Program-made: the position numbers and the translations under genes | The notes under the pieces: model-generated | What the model was told of the DNA's origin: nothing | Databases searched by the model: none | What the model saw: only the letters and a program-made list of their open reading frames with translations | Assembly: GCF_020523795.1 (NCBI RefSeq) | Contig: NZ_JAJALI010000010.1 | Location: forward strand, 1-64,000 | Direction: 5' to 3' | Length of the DNA stretch: 64,000 bases | From: Ancylobacter sp. Lp-2 | GTDB taxonomy: Bacteria; Pseudomonadota; Alphaproteobacteria; Rhizobiales; Xanthobacteraceae | Part shown: positions 17,527 to 25,636 of the stretch, piece after piece | Layout: every line of letters starts with the position of its first letter | Position numbering within the stretch: position 1 is the first letter of the stretch

Positions 17527-18237
17527 ATGATCATGGATGGTCGGAGTGCCCGTGCCGGCAAGATGGACGAGATCGCTCCGCTCGAGCGGCGGGCGGGGCT
17601 TCTCAGCCGCCGCTCGTTTCTTGCCGGCTCGGCCGTCAGCCTCGGCGCGCTTGGGCTGGCCGGTTGCGCAACACCCGACGGCATGAGCCTCGCCGAGGCG
17701 CAGAAGGTCTACGGGCCGTTGCCTGAGGAGAAGTTCCCGATTCCCGCGGTCGACGTCACCAAGGTCGATCGGAAATATTACCGCCGGACCGTTCGCTACG
17801 AGACCGAGGAAGCGCCCGGTACGATTATCGTCGATCCCAGCAAGTACTACGTCTACCGCGTTGAGGAGGATGGGTTCGCCACTCGCTATGGTGCCAATGT
17901 TGGTCGCGATGGGTTCCGGTGGAGCGGGGACGCTTATGTCGGGCGCAAAAGCGAATGGGCGACCTGGACACCGCCCAAGGAGATGATTCAGCGCCAGCCA
18001 GAGGCAGCAAAGTACGCCCGCGGCATGCCGGGCGGCCTCGACAATCCACTCGGCGCCCGCACGCTTCATCTCTACCAAAACGGCGCATACACGCTTTACA
18101 CAATCTACGCGACCAGCGATCCCGAATCGATCGGCTCCGGTGTTACCAGCGGCTGTGTCGGCCTGCTGAGTCAGGACATGATCGACCTGTACGACCGCAC
18201 GCCGGTCAAGACGAAGGTGGTCGTCCTGCCGGCATAG
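17527..18237 (+). CDS. L,D-transpeptidase (YkuD/ErfK)-fold lipoprotein lacking key catalytic residues
   Basis: 236 residues from the ATG at 17527 (GGAAG upstream; ATGs at 17533 and 17563 are alternatives). The N-terminus combines a Tat motif (SRRSFLAG) and a lipobox with C47 (LAGC), so it is probably a Tat-exported lipoprotein. The body follows the ErfK/YbiS family (RRTVRYETEEAPGTIIVD, NPLGARTLHLY). The active-site block usually reads RIHGT...SSGCIRM; here it reads TIYAT...TSGCVGL. C210 is kept, but the histidine is Tyr194, the glycine is Ala195 and the arginine is Gly212. Cross-linking of peptidoglycan by this protein is therefore doubtful. It sits alone in a decayed area. Confidence 0.8.
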   Translation: MIMDGRSARAGKMDEIAPLERRAGLLSRRSFLAGSAVSLGALGLAGCATPDGMSLAEAQKVYGPLPEEKFPIPAVDVTKVDRKYYRRTVRYETEEAPGTIIVDPSKYYVYRVEEDGFATRYGANVGRDGFRWSGDAYVGRKSEWATWTPPKEMIQRQPEAAKYARGMPGGLDNPLGARTLHLYQNGAYTLYTIYATSDPESIGSGVTSGCVGLLSQDMIDLYDRTPVKTKVVVLPA

Positions 18238-18594
18238 CCACAGCCAGTTCCGGGCCTAGGTGTGCCGGGTGTGGGCAAGGATCGGCGCGTTCCAAGCGTC
18301 CTTGCGACTCCATCGTCACCGATCTGGAAACGCCGAGCTCGTAGCCCGCTCCCCTTGGCGGCTCTGGCTCGCGAGATGAGTTATGGCGAAGAAGCGATCG
18401 GGCACTGCCAGGAAACGAACGTTCTCAAGGGCGCTTGGTGGATCAATCGTTTCCCCTGCGGCGCATAGGCCGAGCGTTATCCCATCTCAGCCGTTTGTTG
18501 CCTTCGTCAGCCGCACCCATGGCGCCTCGCCACTCTCTGCGACGAAGATCATGGCGGTCCTTCAATCGTCGTTGCTGGCGTTGAGTTGCTATTG
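18238..18594. other. No gene seen
   Basis: 357 bases between the L,D-transpeptidase-like gene and the aminotransferase remnant. Short open frames are present but lack a ribosome-binding site or protein-like pattern. Confidence 0.4.
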
Positions 18595-19125
18595 TCATGC
18601 CATGCGGGGGCTCGCCATCGTCAGCAGGGCCTGCGTAAGACGGGCAACGCCGCGATCTAGCCTCTCCTCGTCGTTGAAGGTGAAGGATAGCCGGATAGCC
18701 GGTGGAGCGGTCCCTCGCGGGTCGAAGGCGCCGCTGCCGCCGACGAGCACGCCCGCCTCCATGCCGAGATCGACCAGGCGGTCGAGATCGATATGGGGAT
18801 TGCGGGCCGTCGCCCAGACGAACATGCCGCCGACCGGAATCTCCCAGGTGAACCAGTCACCGATATGCCGGGCCATAGCGGCGCGGAGCGCATCGCGGCG
18901 CTCTCGGTGGAGACCGACGATGCGTGGATGGCATTCCTCGATCAGGCCGACGTCCATCGCTGCCACCGCCATGCATTGCGCCAGCCCGTTCGAGCAGAGA
19001 TCGCTCGCCTGCTTCGCGGTGGTGAGCGCGCAGATCGTCGCCGGCGCCGCGATGATCCAGCCGATCCGCATGGCGGGCGCCAGCTGCTTTGACAGGTTCG
19101 CGAGATGGATGACCGGGCAGTCGTC
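18595..19125 (-). pseudogene. C-terminal half of a PLP-dependent aminotransferase (class I/II, 2-aminoadipate/MocR type)
   Basis: About 177 codons encode the C-terminal half of a fold-type I aminotransferase. The segment VIHLANLSKQLAPAMRIGWI corresponds to the PLP-lysine region (usually SFSKTLAPGLRVGW), then a small domain with VPVGGMFVWATA and an ending with IRLSFTFNDEERLDRGVARL. The first half, with the cofactor-pocket aspartate and tyrosine, is missing: upstream of about 19125 the frame turns into unrelated serine- and proline-rich sequence. A functional enzyme would need roughly 390-430 residues. It is a truncated relic in a gene-poor area. Confidence 0.75.
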
Positions 19126-19675
19126 GAGAGTGCGGGGAGGAGACGAGAAGGGCGACAGCCATGCTGATAAGCCCGCTGAGCGCGAAGACGGCGTGCAGAG
19201 CGTCAAGACCGAGATCCCGATGCAGAAGATCAAACTCACGTCCGAACTCCCACGTTGATCATAGATGCGATCACGTCCGCTCCTTCCTCACTCGCGCCCT
19301 CAGCCCCCCTATTGAGTGCTACGATTTTAGTCTGACGCATCGTCGTCCTTAAGATTTGCGTGCGTATAGCTACCGCACCCTGCGATTGGGCCCAGGTGCT
19401 CTCCTTCGTTGGAAGCGCCTTGCCAGCCCGGCGCTCTCTGGTCGGGTTCGAGCACTGCCCTGGCAAACCCAGATGGCTGATTGCCGTGCTAAATGAATGC
19501 TGCACGAGGCATTGTCGATGTAGCGTTGGGTCGTGGTTGCGCGAGGCGAGCAAGTGATGTCAGACGTTCCACATTGCTGCTGACGCGCACGAGCGACATT
19601 CTCGCGGGGTGCACCATGGCGTTGCGAGAGCCCTGTCTGACCCCTCATTTTCATAGCAGGATAAAGAGGCAGCCT
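19126..19675. other. No confident gene; upstream region of the ene-reductase gene
   Basis: 550 bases with only short, pattern-free open frames. It separates the aminotransferase relic from the old-yellow-enzyme gene and should contain the latter's promoter; no promoter could be assigned. Confidence 0.4.
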
Positions 19676-20788
19676 TTGACCACTCCCACGCTCTTCACCC
19701 CCTTCGCTGTCGGCAAACTCAAGCTCGCGAACCGGATTGTCATCGCGCCTATGTGCCAGTACTCGGCCGAGGACGGCCGCATGACGGATTGGCACCTCAT
19801 CCATCTGGGGCAGCTCGCCCTCTCTGGAGCAGCCTTGCTCACCATCGAGGCGACCGCGGTCGTTCCCGAGGGACGCATCTCCTATGGCGACGTAGGTCTC
19901 TACGACGACGCCACCGAGGCCGCGATGGGCCGAACGCTTGATGCCGTGCGCCGCTGGTCCGACATGCCGATCGCCATCCAGCTCGCCCACGCGGGTCGCA
20001 AGGCGTCGACCGAAAAGCCTTGGCTCGGTGGCCAGCACATTGCACCGTCCTCACCGAACGGTTGGCAGACGGTCGCACCGTCCGCAATTCCGTTCGCGGA
20101 AAGTAACACGCCGCCTTACGCACTGGATGCCGAAGGGCTGAAGAGAGTGCGTGATGCTTTTGCTGCGGCGGCCGTCCGCGCCGGCCGGCTGGGGCTCGAT
20201 GCCATCCAGATCCACGGCGCGCACGGCTACCTCCTTCACCAATTCCTGTCGCCGATCTCCAATCGGCGTGACGATGCATATGGCGGCACTCTTGAGAACC
20301 GCATGCGTTTCCCGCTCGAGGTGTTTGACGCCGTGCGCGACGCGTTCCCGGCTGACCGCCCGGTAACGATGCGCGTGTCGGGGACCGATTGGGTGGAAGG
20401 CGGCTGGGACCTGGACCAGACGATCGCCTTCGCCAAAGAGCTCGAAGCGCGGGACTGCGCTGCCATCCATGTTTCGAGCGGTGGCTTGCACCCGTCGCAG
20501 GCGATTCCGCTCTCTCCCGGCTATCAGGTTCCGCTGGCGCGCGCGGTGAAGGCGCAGGTCTCGATCCCGGTCGTGGCCGTTGGGCTTATTACCGGCTACG
20601 AGCAGGCGGAAGCGATCGTTGCGACCGGCGACGCCGATCTCGTCGGGCTTGCACGCACCATCCTCTATGATCCCCGCTGGCCTTGGCACGCTGCCGCCGC
20701 ACTAGGCGGTCAGGTCGCCGCTGCCGACCAGTATCTGCGCTGCCAACCGTCCCGTTTGAGAGACCTCTTCGTGAAGGTCCCGCGCTAG
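19676..20788 (+). CDS. NADH:flavin oxidoreductase, old yellow enzyme (YqjM/NamA class)
   Basis: 370 residues from a TTG at 19676, chosen because AAGAGG lies just upstream and LFTPFAVGKLKLANRIVIAPMCQYSA, the usual N-terminus, follows. An in-frame ATG at 19616 is less likely. The (beta/alpha)8 FMN barrel is complete: the CQYSAEDG cysteine region of the YqjM class, AIQLAHAGRKAS, the IQIHGAHGYLLHQFLSP active-site pair, and DLVGLARTILYDPRWP for phosphate binding. Such enzymes reduce activated C=C bonds with NAD(P)H. No cluster partner is adjacent; it sits between relics, so its role is open. Confidence 0.92.
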   Translation: MTTPTLFTPFAVGKLKLANRIVIAPMCQYSAEDGRMTDWHLIHLGQLALSGAALLTIEATAVVPEGRISYGDVGLYDDATEAAMGRTLDAVRRWSDMPIAIQLAHAGRKASTEKPWLGGQHIAPSSPNGWQTVAPSAIPFAESNTPPYALDAEGLKRVRDAFAAAAVRAGRLGLDAIQIHGAHGYLLHQFLSPISNRRDDAYGGTLENRMRFPLEVFDAVRDAFPADRPVTMRVSGTDWVEGGWDLDQTIAFAKELEARDCAAIHVSSGGLHPSQAIPLSPGYQVPLARAVKAQVSIPVVAVGLITGYEQAEAIVATGDADLVGLARTILYDPRWPWHAAAALGGQVAAADQYLRCQPSRLRDLFVKVPR

Positions 20789-21446
20789 GCTTTTGGGGGC
20801 GTGGCGATGCGTGTGGTCTCAAATCGACTTACGTCGTCTCCACGCTACCACCCATCGAGCTTGTCGTCTCAGGCGACAGTATCGCATGGCTCGCCGTTCG
20901 CTATTGCGCCATTAGGTAAAGCCGTTGGCGACATTGTGCAGCTAGCGCCGGGTCGTCTCGAGATCTTGTTCATCTGCTGATGGCAGGCGTGTTCTCACAT
21001 GCCGATCATCAGCGGGTCAGCAAGTGTACGATGCCGGATCTTGGGTGGCCGTACGCCGCACCGGTGCTGCGAGCTTACAACGATCGCTGCGTCGAGCTCG
21101 GTGTCCTCGCCCGAACCTCCGGAATCGACCGTCACTTCGGGGATCGGTGCCAATCCCGCCCGTCAGGAATGCGTTTCTTTATCAGGGCGCGAACAAAGCC
21201 GCCTGACGCCTTGGGTTCGATCGCACGCGACTCTCGCAGAGACTCTGCCATGGTCGTTAAGGCCGTCCATACGTCCTCGGATGCCATCATGGGCAAGCTT
21301 CGGACCATGCCCAATAGGGAAGATCGTGGCGATCGATCCCGAAGTGTCTCCCCAACCACTTGGCAATTTTCTCCGCGTCATTTCGGTCTGTGAGACCGGT
21401 GGAGTGGGCGTAGCGGGGATCCTCGCGAAGGCAGGCGTATCCGCAC
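20789..21446. other. No gene seen
   Basis: About 660 bases with only short overlapping frames on both strands and no convincing ribosome-binding site. It leads into a phage-type gene remnant and is probably decayed mobile DNA. Confidence 0.4.
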
Positions 21447-21640
21447 GAGGTTGGCAAGCGGGATGCGCTGAAGGCGTTCGAGGCCGTGGCGAAATCCGGC
21501 CTCATCTCGTTCGACCAGCTGATGAACGGGCTGGCCCGGTATGTCTCGACCAAGCCGGCTGAGCGTCCCTGGTACAATCCCGCCACCTTGATTGTGCCAT
21601 GGACGATGGGAGGACGAGCCGAGCTATCGGTCGCCACCTG
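21447..21640 (+). pseudogene. Frameshifted C-terminal fragment of a phage/plasmid replication-type protein
   Basis: The frame starting at 21447 reads EVGKRDALKAFEAVAKSG, then LISFDQLMNGLARYVSTKP and RPWYNPATL. At about 21590 one extra base shifts the frame, and the next frame continues CHGRWEDEPS. Together they form the C-terminal pattern ...NPATWLxxGRWEDE... common in phage and plasmid replication-associated proteins of alphaproteobacteria. The N-terminal part is absent. The same protein type leaves an N-terminal-type fragment at 29881-30000. Confidence 0.6.
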
Positions 21641-22188
21641 CAGGGCGGGCCTTGCAGCGCCCACGTCACCGATCGGCAGGAGATCTTCGCCGACGCAGTC
21701 GCCGGCGATTTGGCGCAGCATCCGGACTTGCGCTTCTACCAGCCGGCATATCGCTGCGAAGTGCGAGGTGCCGACGCGGTGATCGCGGGCTTGTCACGGG
21801 TGGCAGAGTGGCGGCTTGGGCGGCTGTCGGGAGAGGCTCTCGATCTCAATGACCTGAACTTCTAAGTGCGTACGCCGAGCGTTTATTCAGCCAAAGGGGC
21901 TTTTCGCCGGGGCGGTCGACAGATCCCCATCATCGGTGTCGGCCGGGGATCTCTGCAATCTGCTCGCCGTCCGTGTGACTTCACCTTGGGATGTAAAGGT
22001 GGCCGGACGCCTACAAAAGGCATCCGGCCTGATCTGTGCTCCGGGGTTGGACGTGCGAAACGACAGACCATTCTTGTCTTATTGCATCCAAGTAAGTTCC
22101 GGCAGATGCCCTTCCGGGGAATTCGAAGGTCGTGATCTGATCCAGGTTGGGGGCAGGAGCAGGTGTGTCCCTGGTGCCGGCCTTACCG
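21641..22188. other. No confident gene
   Basis: About 550 bases between the phage remnant and the 3' end of the TonB receptor gene. A frame running to 21865 contains a moderately protein-like stretch (FYQPAYRCEVRGADAVIAG) that could be a further relic; I cannot assign it. Confidence 0.35.
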
Positions 22189-24456
22189 CTAGAATGTCGC
22201 TCCGATAGTGAAGGTGACGGTGCGACCGGACGAGGGGATGGCTCGGGACGTGAGGGCGTTCTCGCCTTGGAAATAGGCGTCGTAGTTGAGCTCGTCCGTC
22301 AGGTTGTAGCCGTTGAGGGCCACCCGGTATTTGCCGACCTTGTAGGACAGCAGCGCATCGAGGGAGAAGCTGTCGGGGACCATCGCGGTCATGTCACTGC
22401 GAATGTACATTTCCTGACGATAGGTGATGCCGCCGCCCACGAGCAATTCACCCTCCAGCTTGAGCAATGAGGCGATGTCGTAGGTCATCCACACCGACGC
22501 CGCGTTCTGCGGCACGCCGGCTACCGGATTGCCTATCAGGGCGGTGTTCGCCGCGTAGGTAACCTCACTGTCCATGTAGGTGTATGCGGCCTGGATCGTC
22601 CACTTGTCGGTGATCTGGCCGGTGGCGCCCAGCTCAAGTCCCTGGACCCGCTGCTCTTCGTTGGTGGCTACCGCCTGACCGGTGGTCGGATTGACATAGT
22701 AGGCATTGGCCTTGTCTGTCCGGAACAGCGCGGCGGTCAGCCCCAGCCGTCCATCGAGCAGGCTCAGCTTTGCGCCAATCTCGTAGGTCTCGTTTTCTTC
22801 CGGCTGAACGTCATTGCCGTTCAGCGGCGTCGGCGCGTTGGCGCCATACATGCCAGCCGGCGTTTCCGACGAAGCGTAGCTCACATAGTAGGTCTGGGTC
22901 TTGGTCGGCTCCCAGATCACGCTTGCCTTCGGCGAGGCGAAGCTGGTCTTGCTGTCGTAGGTCGTCCAGCTGTTGGTGGCGGTCGAGAAGGTGCCGTAAT
23001 CGCTGGAGAAGTTGTCCCAGCGGATGCCGCCCATGACCGACCACTGCTCGGTGAACCAGACGCGGTCCGACGCGAAGATCGCGACGTCGCTGAGACTGGT
23101 GTCCTTTTTCCCGTTGAGCGTCGAAACCAGTCCGTAATTGGTGCTGAAGTTGGGGTTGAGGATCGTGCCGGGCACCTTGGCGACGTTCGGGTCGCGCGAC
23201 AGCGTGGTCCGCTGGTCGCTTTGGATGAACATGTCGAGGCCGACGACCGCCTCATGGCGCAGCGAGCCGGTCTCGAACTTCATCAGGCCGGTGAGGACGT
23301 TTTGCGCGCCCATCGTGGTCTGGTCGTAGGAAGAGCCGCCGCCTGCACCGAATGCGTAGGGCGCATCGCCTGTTGCGAAGAACGGAACGCTGCAATCACC
23401 CGACGGCGTGATCGATGTGGAGATCGAGCAGTTCGCCGGCGAGGTGCTGAGCGTGCGGGTATAATAGGCGAAACGGGTGTCGTTGGTGATGGTGAGCCAG
23501 TCGTTCACCTCCTTGCTGAAGTTGGAGGTCAGCATGTCGACGGTCGACTGGTCGGTATCGCTGGCCTTGCCATAATAGTTCGATCGCGGCACGCCATATT
23601 CCGTTACCGGAAGCCGGACCGAGCTGCCGGGCTGACGCACTGTCATCACGCCATAATCCGGTGTCCGGTTATTGTCCTGATGCAGATATGAAAGGTTCAG
23701 TGTCTGGTCAGTGCCAATGCCAAAACCGACAGTCCCGTAGAGGCCCCAGCGATCTGACTGGACGTGATCGCGGTCCGCGACGTCCTGTTCGTTGACCATG
23801 CCGACGATCCGCACGGCCGTCGTGTCGTTGATCTGCTTGTTGAGGTCGATGACGCCACGCGAGAGCGGCCCGGTGCCGAATTGTCCCTCGAAATCGTATT
23901 TGTCGCCGAGATGCGCCTGCTTGAGATTGATGTTGATGGCGCCGCCCGTGGTGCCCATACCGAAATTCTCGGACGAGGATCCCTTGAAGACCTCGACACT
24001 CTCATAGGCAAAGCTGTCGCGCACATAGACGCCGAAGTCGCGCAGGCCGCCGATGAAGATATCGCTTTTGGCCTCGAACCCACGAATGCGAAACTGGTCG
24101 CCATTCATGCCGCCATTGCCTTCACCGATGCTTGCCGTCACGCCCGGCACATTGCGGAGAGCCTGCTCGAGGGTGGTGACGCCCTGCTGCTGCATCGTCT
24201 CCTGATTGATGACGGTGATGGTCTGGGGGGTATCCTGGACCGATCCGGGAATACGCGCGAGGCCGGTGGAGGCCTGGAGATTGTTCTCGGGTTCCGTATC
24301 TCCGGCGACCGTAACGGTCGGAAGCTCTTCGGAGGACGTGTCGTCGTTGTTCTGCTGCTGCGCCTGCGCATGCCCGAGCGAAACAGTCGACAACGTCATC
24401 GCCAGACTGGTCGCGAGTGCTCCATGCGGCAGTGACCGCAGAGATTTAATTTTCAT
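22189..24456 (-). CDS. TonB-dependent siderophore receptor (Fiu/FhuA class)
   Basis: 755 residues. A signal peptide ending near AQAQ is followed by the plug domain: IPGSVQDTPQTITVINQET, LEQALRNVPGVTAS, GDQFRIRGFEAKSDIFIGGLRD and VEVFKGSSSENFGMGTTGGAI. The 22-strand barrel ends with FTIGATF and a terminal phenylalanine. It imports ferric siderophores using TonB energy. It closely resembles the receptor at 60106-62370, with long near-identical plug segments, so the two are paralogues. The ATG at 24456 has GGGG just upstream. The 5' flank is unusually AT-rich, as expected for an iron-regulated promoter, but no defined Fur/Irr/RirA site was recognised. Confidence 0.93.
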   Translation of the reverse strand: MKIKSLRSLPHGALATSLAMTLSTVSLGHAQAQQQNNDDTSSEELPTVTVAGDTEPENNLQASTGLARIPGSVQDTPQTITVINQETMQQQGVTTLEQALRNVPGVTASIGEGNGGMNGDQFRIRGFEAKSDIFIGGLRDFGVYVRDSFAYESVEVFKGSSSENFGMGTTGGAININLKQAHLGDKYDFEGQFGTGPLSRGVIDLNKQINDTTAVRIVGMVNEQDVADRDHVQSDRWGLYGTVGFGIGTDQTLNLSYLHQDNNRTPDYGVMTVRQPGSSVRLPVTEYGVPRSNYYGKASDTDQSTVDMLTSNFSKEVNDWLTITNDTRFAYYTRTLSTSPANCSISTSITPSGDCSVPFFATGDAPYAFGAGGGSSYDQTTMGAQNVLTGLMKFETGSLRHEAVVGLDMFIQSDQRTTLSRDPNVAKVPGTILNPNFSTNYGLVSTLNGKKDTSLSDVAIFASDRVWFTEQWSVMGGIRWDNFSSDYGTFSTATNSWTTYDSKTSFASPKASVIWEPTKTQTYYVSYASSETPAGMYGANAPTPLNGNDVQPEENETYEIGAKLSLLDGRLGLTAALFRTDKANAYYVNPTTGQAVATNEEQRVQGLELGATGQITDKWTIQAAYTYMDSEVTYAANTALIGNPVAGVPQNAASVWMTYDIASLLKLEGELLVGGGITYRQEMYIRSDMTAMVPDSFSLDALLSYKVGKYRVALNGYNLTDELNYDAYFQGENALTSRAIPSSGRTVTFTIGATF

Positions 24457-24856
24457 TCCCCAGACCCCATAGGTGACTAAACGTCCCTCGGGGTAGTCTC
24501 GACACCAAATTGACGCAATCTGAGCAAGTTTTTTGAATCAATACAATCTAAGTAATCAATTTATTGGTGCTCTAAACAGCGCGATGTTTGAGGTTATATG
24601 ATACCTTAAAAGGGTCAAATATGTTGCCTTTCTGTCTCGGTCAAAGGGGCGAGCGTTCACTCCCATTAAAAAAGTTTAATCCACATTACGAACGTTTAAT
24701 CTGAGTCATAGCCGGTTGGCGCGCCTTGGCACTCGGCTCCTCAATCGTCTGACTGAGGCGGGGGGAGGTGGGGCTGCTGCCGGTTCCATGAGCGTTCGGT
24801 TAGGCCATCCCCGTGTCATCCTTTCTTGGACGGGGAGGGGCTGAGACAACCGATAG
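24457..24856. other. AT-rich promoter region of the TonB receptor, then non-coding DNA
   Basis: 400 bases. The half next to the receptor (about 24480-24710) is strikingly AT-rich for this genome and probably holds the promoter and iron-responsive operators. The rest up to the thioesterase stop has no gene. Confidence 0.45.
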
Positions 24857-25636
24857 TCAAATGCTGTCTTGGGCCGGGTGAAGCGCGACCGGCCGGTGAT
24901 CCGCATCGACGGCCACCATGACGAACTCCCCTGAGCCGCAGAGATGCCGTTCGCCAGTGGCGAGGTTCTCCGACCAAAGCTGCGTCGAAACCGTCATCGA
25001 CGTTCGGCCGGCTTCCTCGATCTGCGCTTCGACCTCCGCCATGTCGCCGGGGCGAATCTGGTGCACGAAGTCCACCCGGCGCGTCGAGGCCATCACCACC
25101 GCCCGGCGTGCATGCCGCGTTCCGACGACAAAGGCTGCCTTGCCCATCATGGCAAGCGCGCTGCCGCCATAGAGACTGCCATAATGGCTGGTCTGTTCCG
25201 GCATCACGAGATCGGCCATGCGGAACGGGCCGTCCTCATCCGCCATTTCCGGCACCGGCGGCATGGCGGCGGGCGTACCCACCGCCACCATGTTGAACAC
25301 ACCGCGCGTGCAGCGCCGCCGCTCGCCAGTCAGCGGCGCCTCGGCGACGAGCTCGACCTCGACACCGAGCGAGCGCCGCCCGACCCGCACCACACGCCCG
25401 GTCGCATCGATGATCTCTCCGAGCTGCGCCGGGGCGAGGAAATCGATCCGCTCGCAGGAGGCGGTGACGAAATCCGCGCGTGCATGCCGGGCCGCCGCGA
25501 GGAAGGCGACCCGGTCCATATGCGCGAGGGCGGCACCGCCGAACAGGGTGCCATGATGGTTGGTCGCGCCCGGAAAGACGATGTCGACGAGACGCGTTAT
25601 CTCCGGGCGCGTCGTTGCCGGATCCGGCTGCTCCAT
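24857..25636 (-). CDS. Acyl-CoA thioesterase with two hotdog domains
   Basis: 259 residues from the ATG at 25636, which overlaps the metE stop in TGATG; the longer open frame upstream lies inside metE and is not protein-like. Two similar hotdog units are visible: FPGATNHHGTLFGGAALAHMD with RIDFLAPAQLGE in the first half, and MPEQTSHYGSLYGGSALAMMG with RVDFVHQIRPGD in the second. The GxLxGG pattern is typical of acyl-CoA thioesterases (YciA/BFIT-like), which release free fatty acids from CoA. The tight coupling to metE is unusual and suggests shared transcription from the riboswitch-controlled promoter. Confidence 0.85.
   Translation of the reverse strand: MEQPDPATTRPEITRLVDIVFPGATNHHGTLFGGAALAHMDRVAFLAAARHARADFVTASCERIDFLAPAQLGEIIDATGRVVRVGRRSLGVEVELVAEAPLTGERRRCTRGVFNMVAVGTPAAMPPVPEMADEDGPFRMADLVMPEQTSHYGSLYGGSALAMMGKAAFVVGTRHARRAVVMASTRRVDFVHQIRPGDMAEVEAQIEEAGRTSMTVSTQLWSENLATGERHLCGSGEFVMVAVDADHRPVALHPAQDSI

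Noticed and set aside
24480-24710. Fur, Irr or RirA boxes upstream of the TonB receptor
   Set aside because: The stretch is AT-rich but no site close enough to a known consensus could be placed with confidence.
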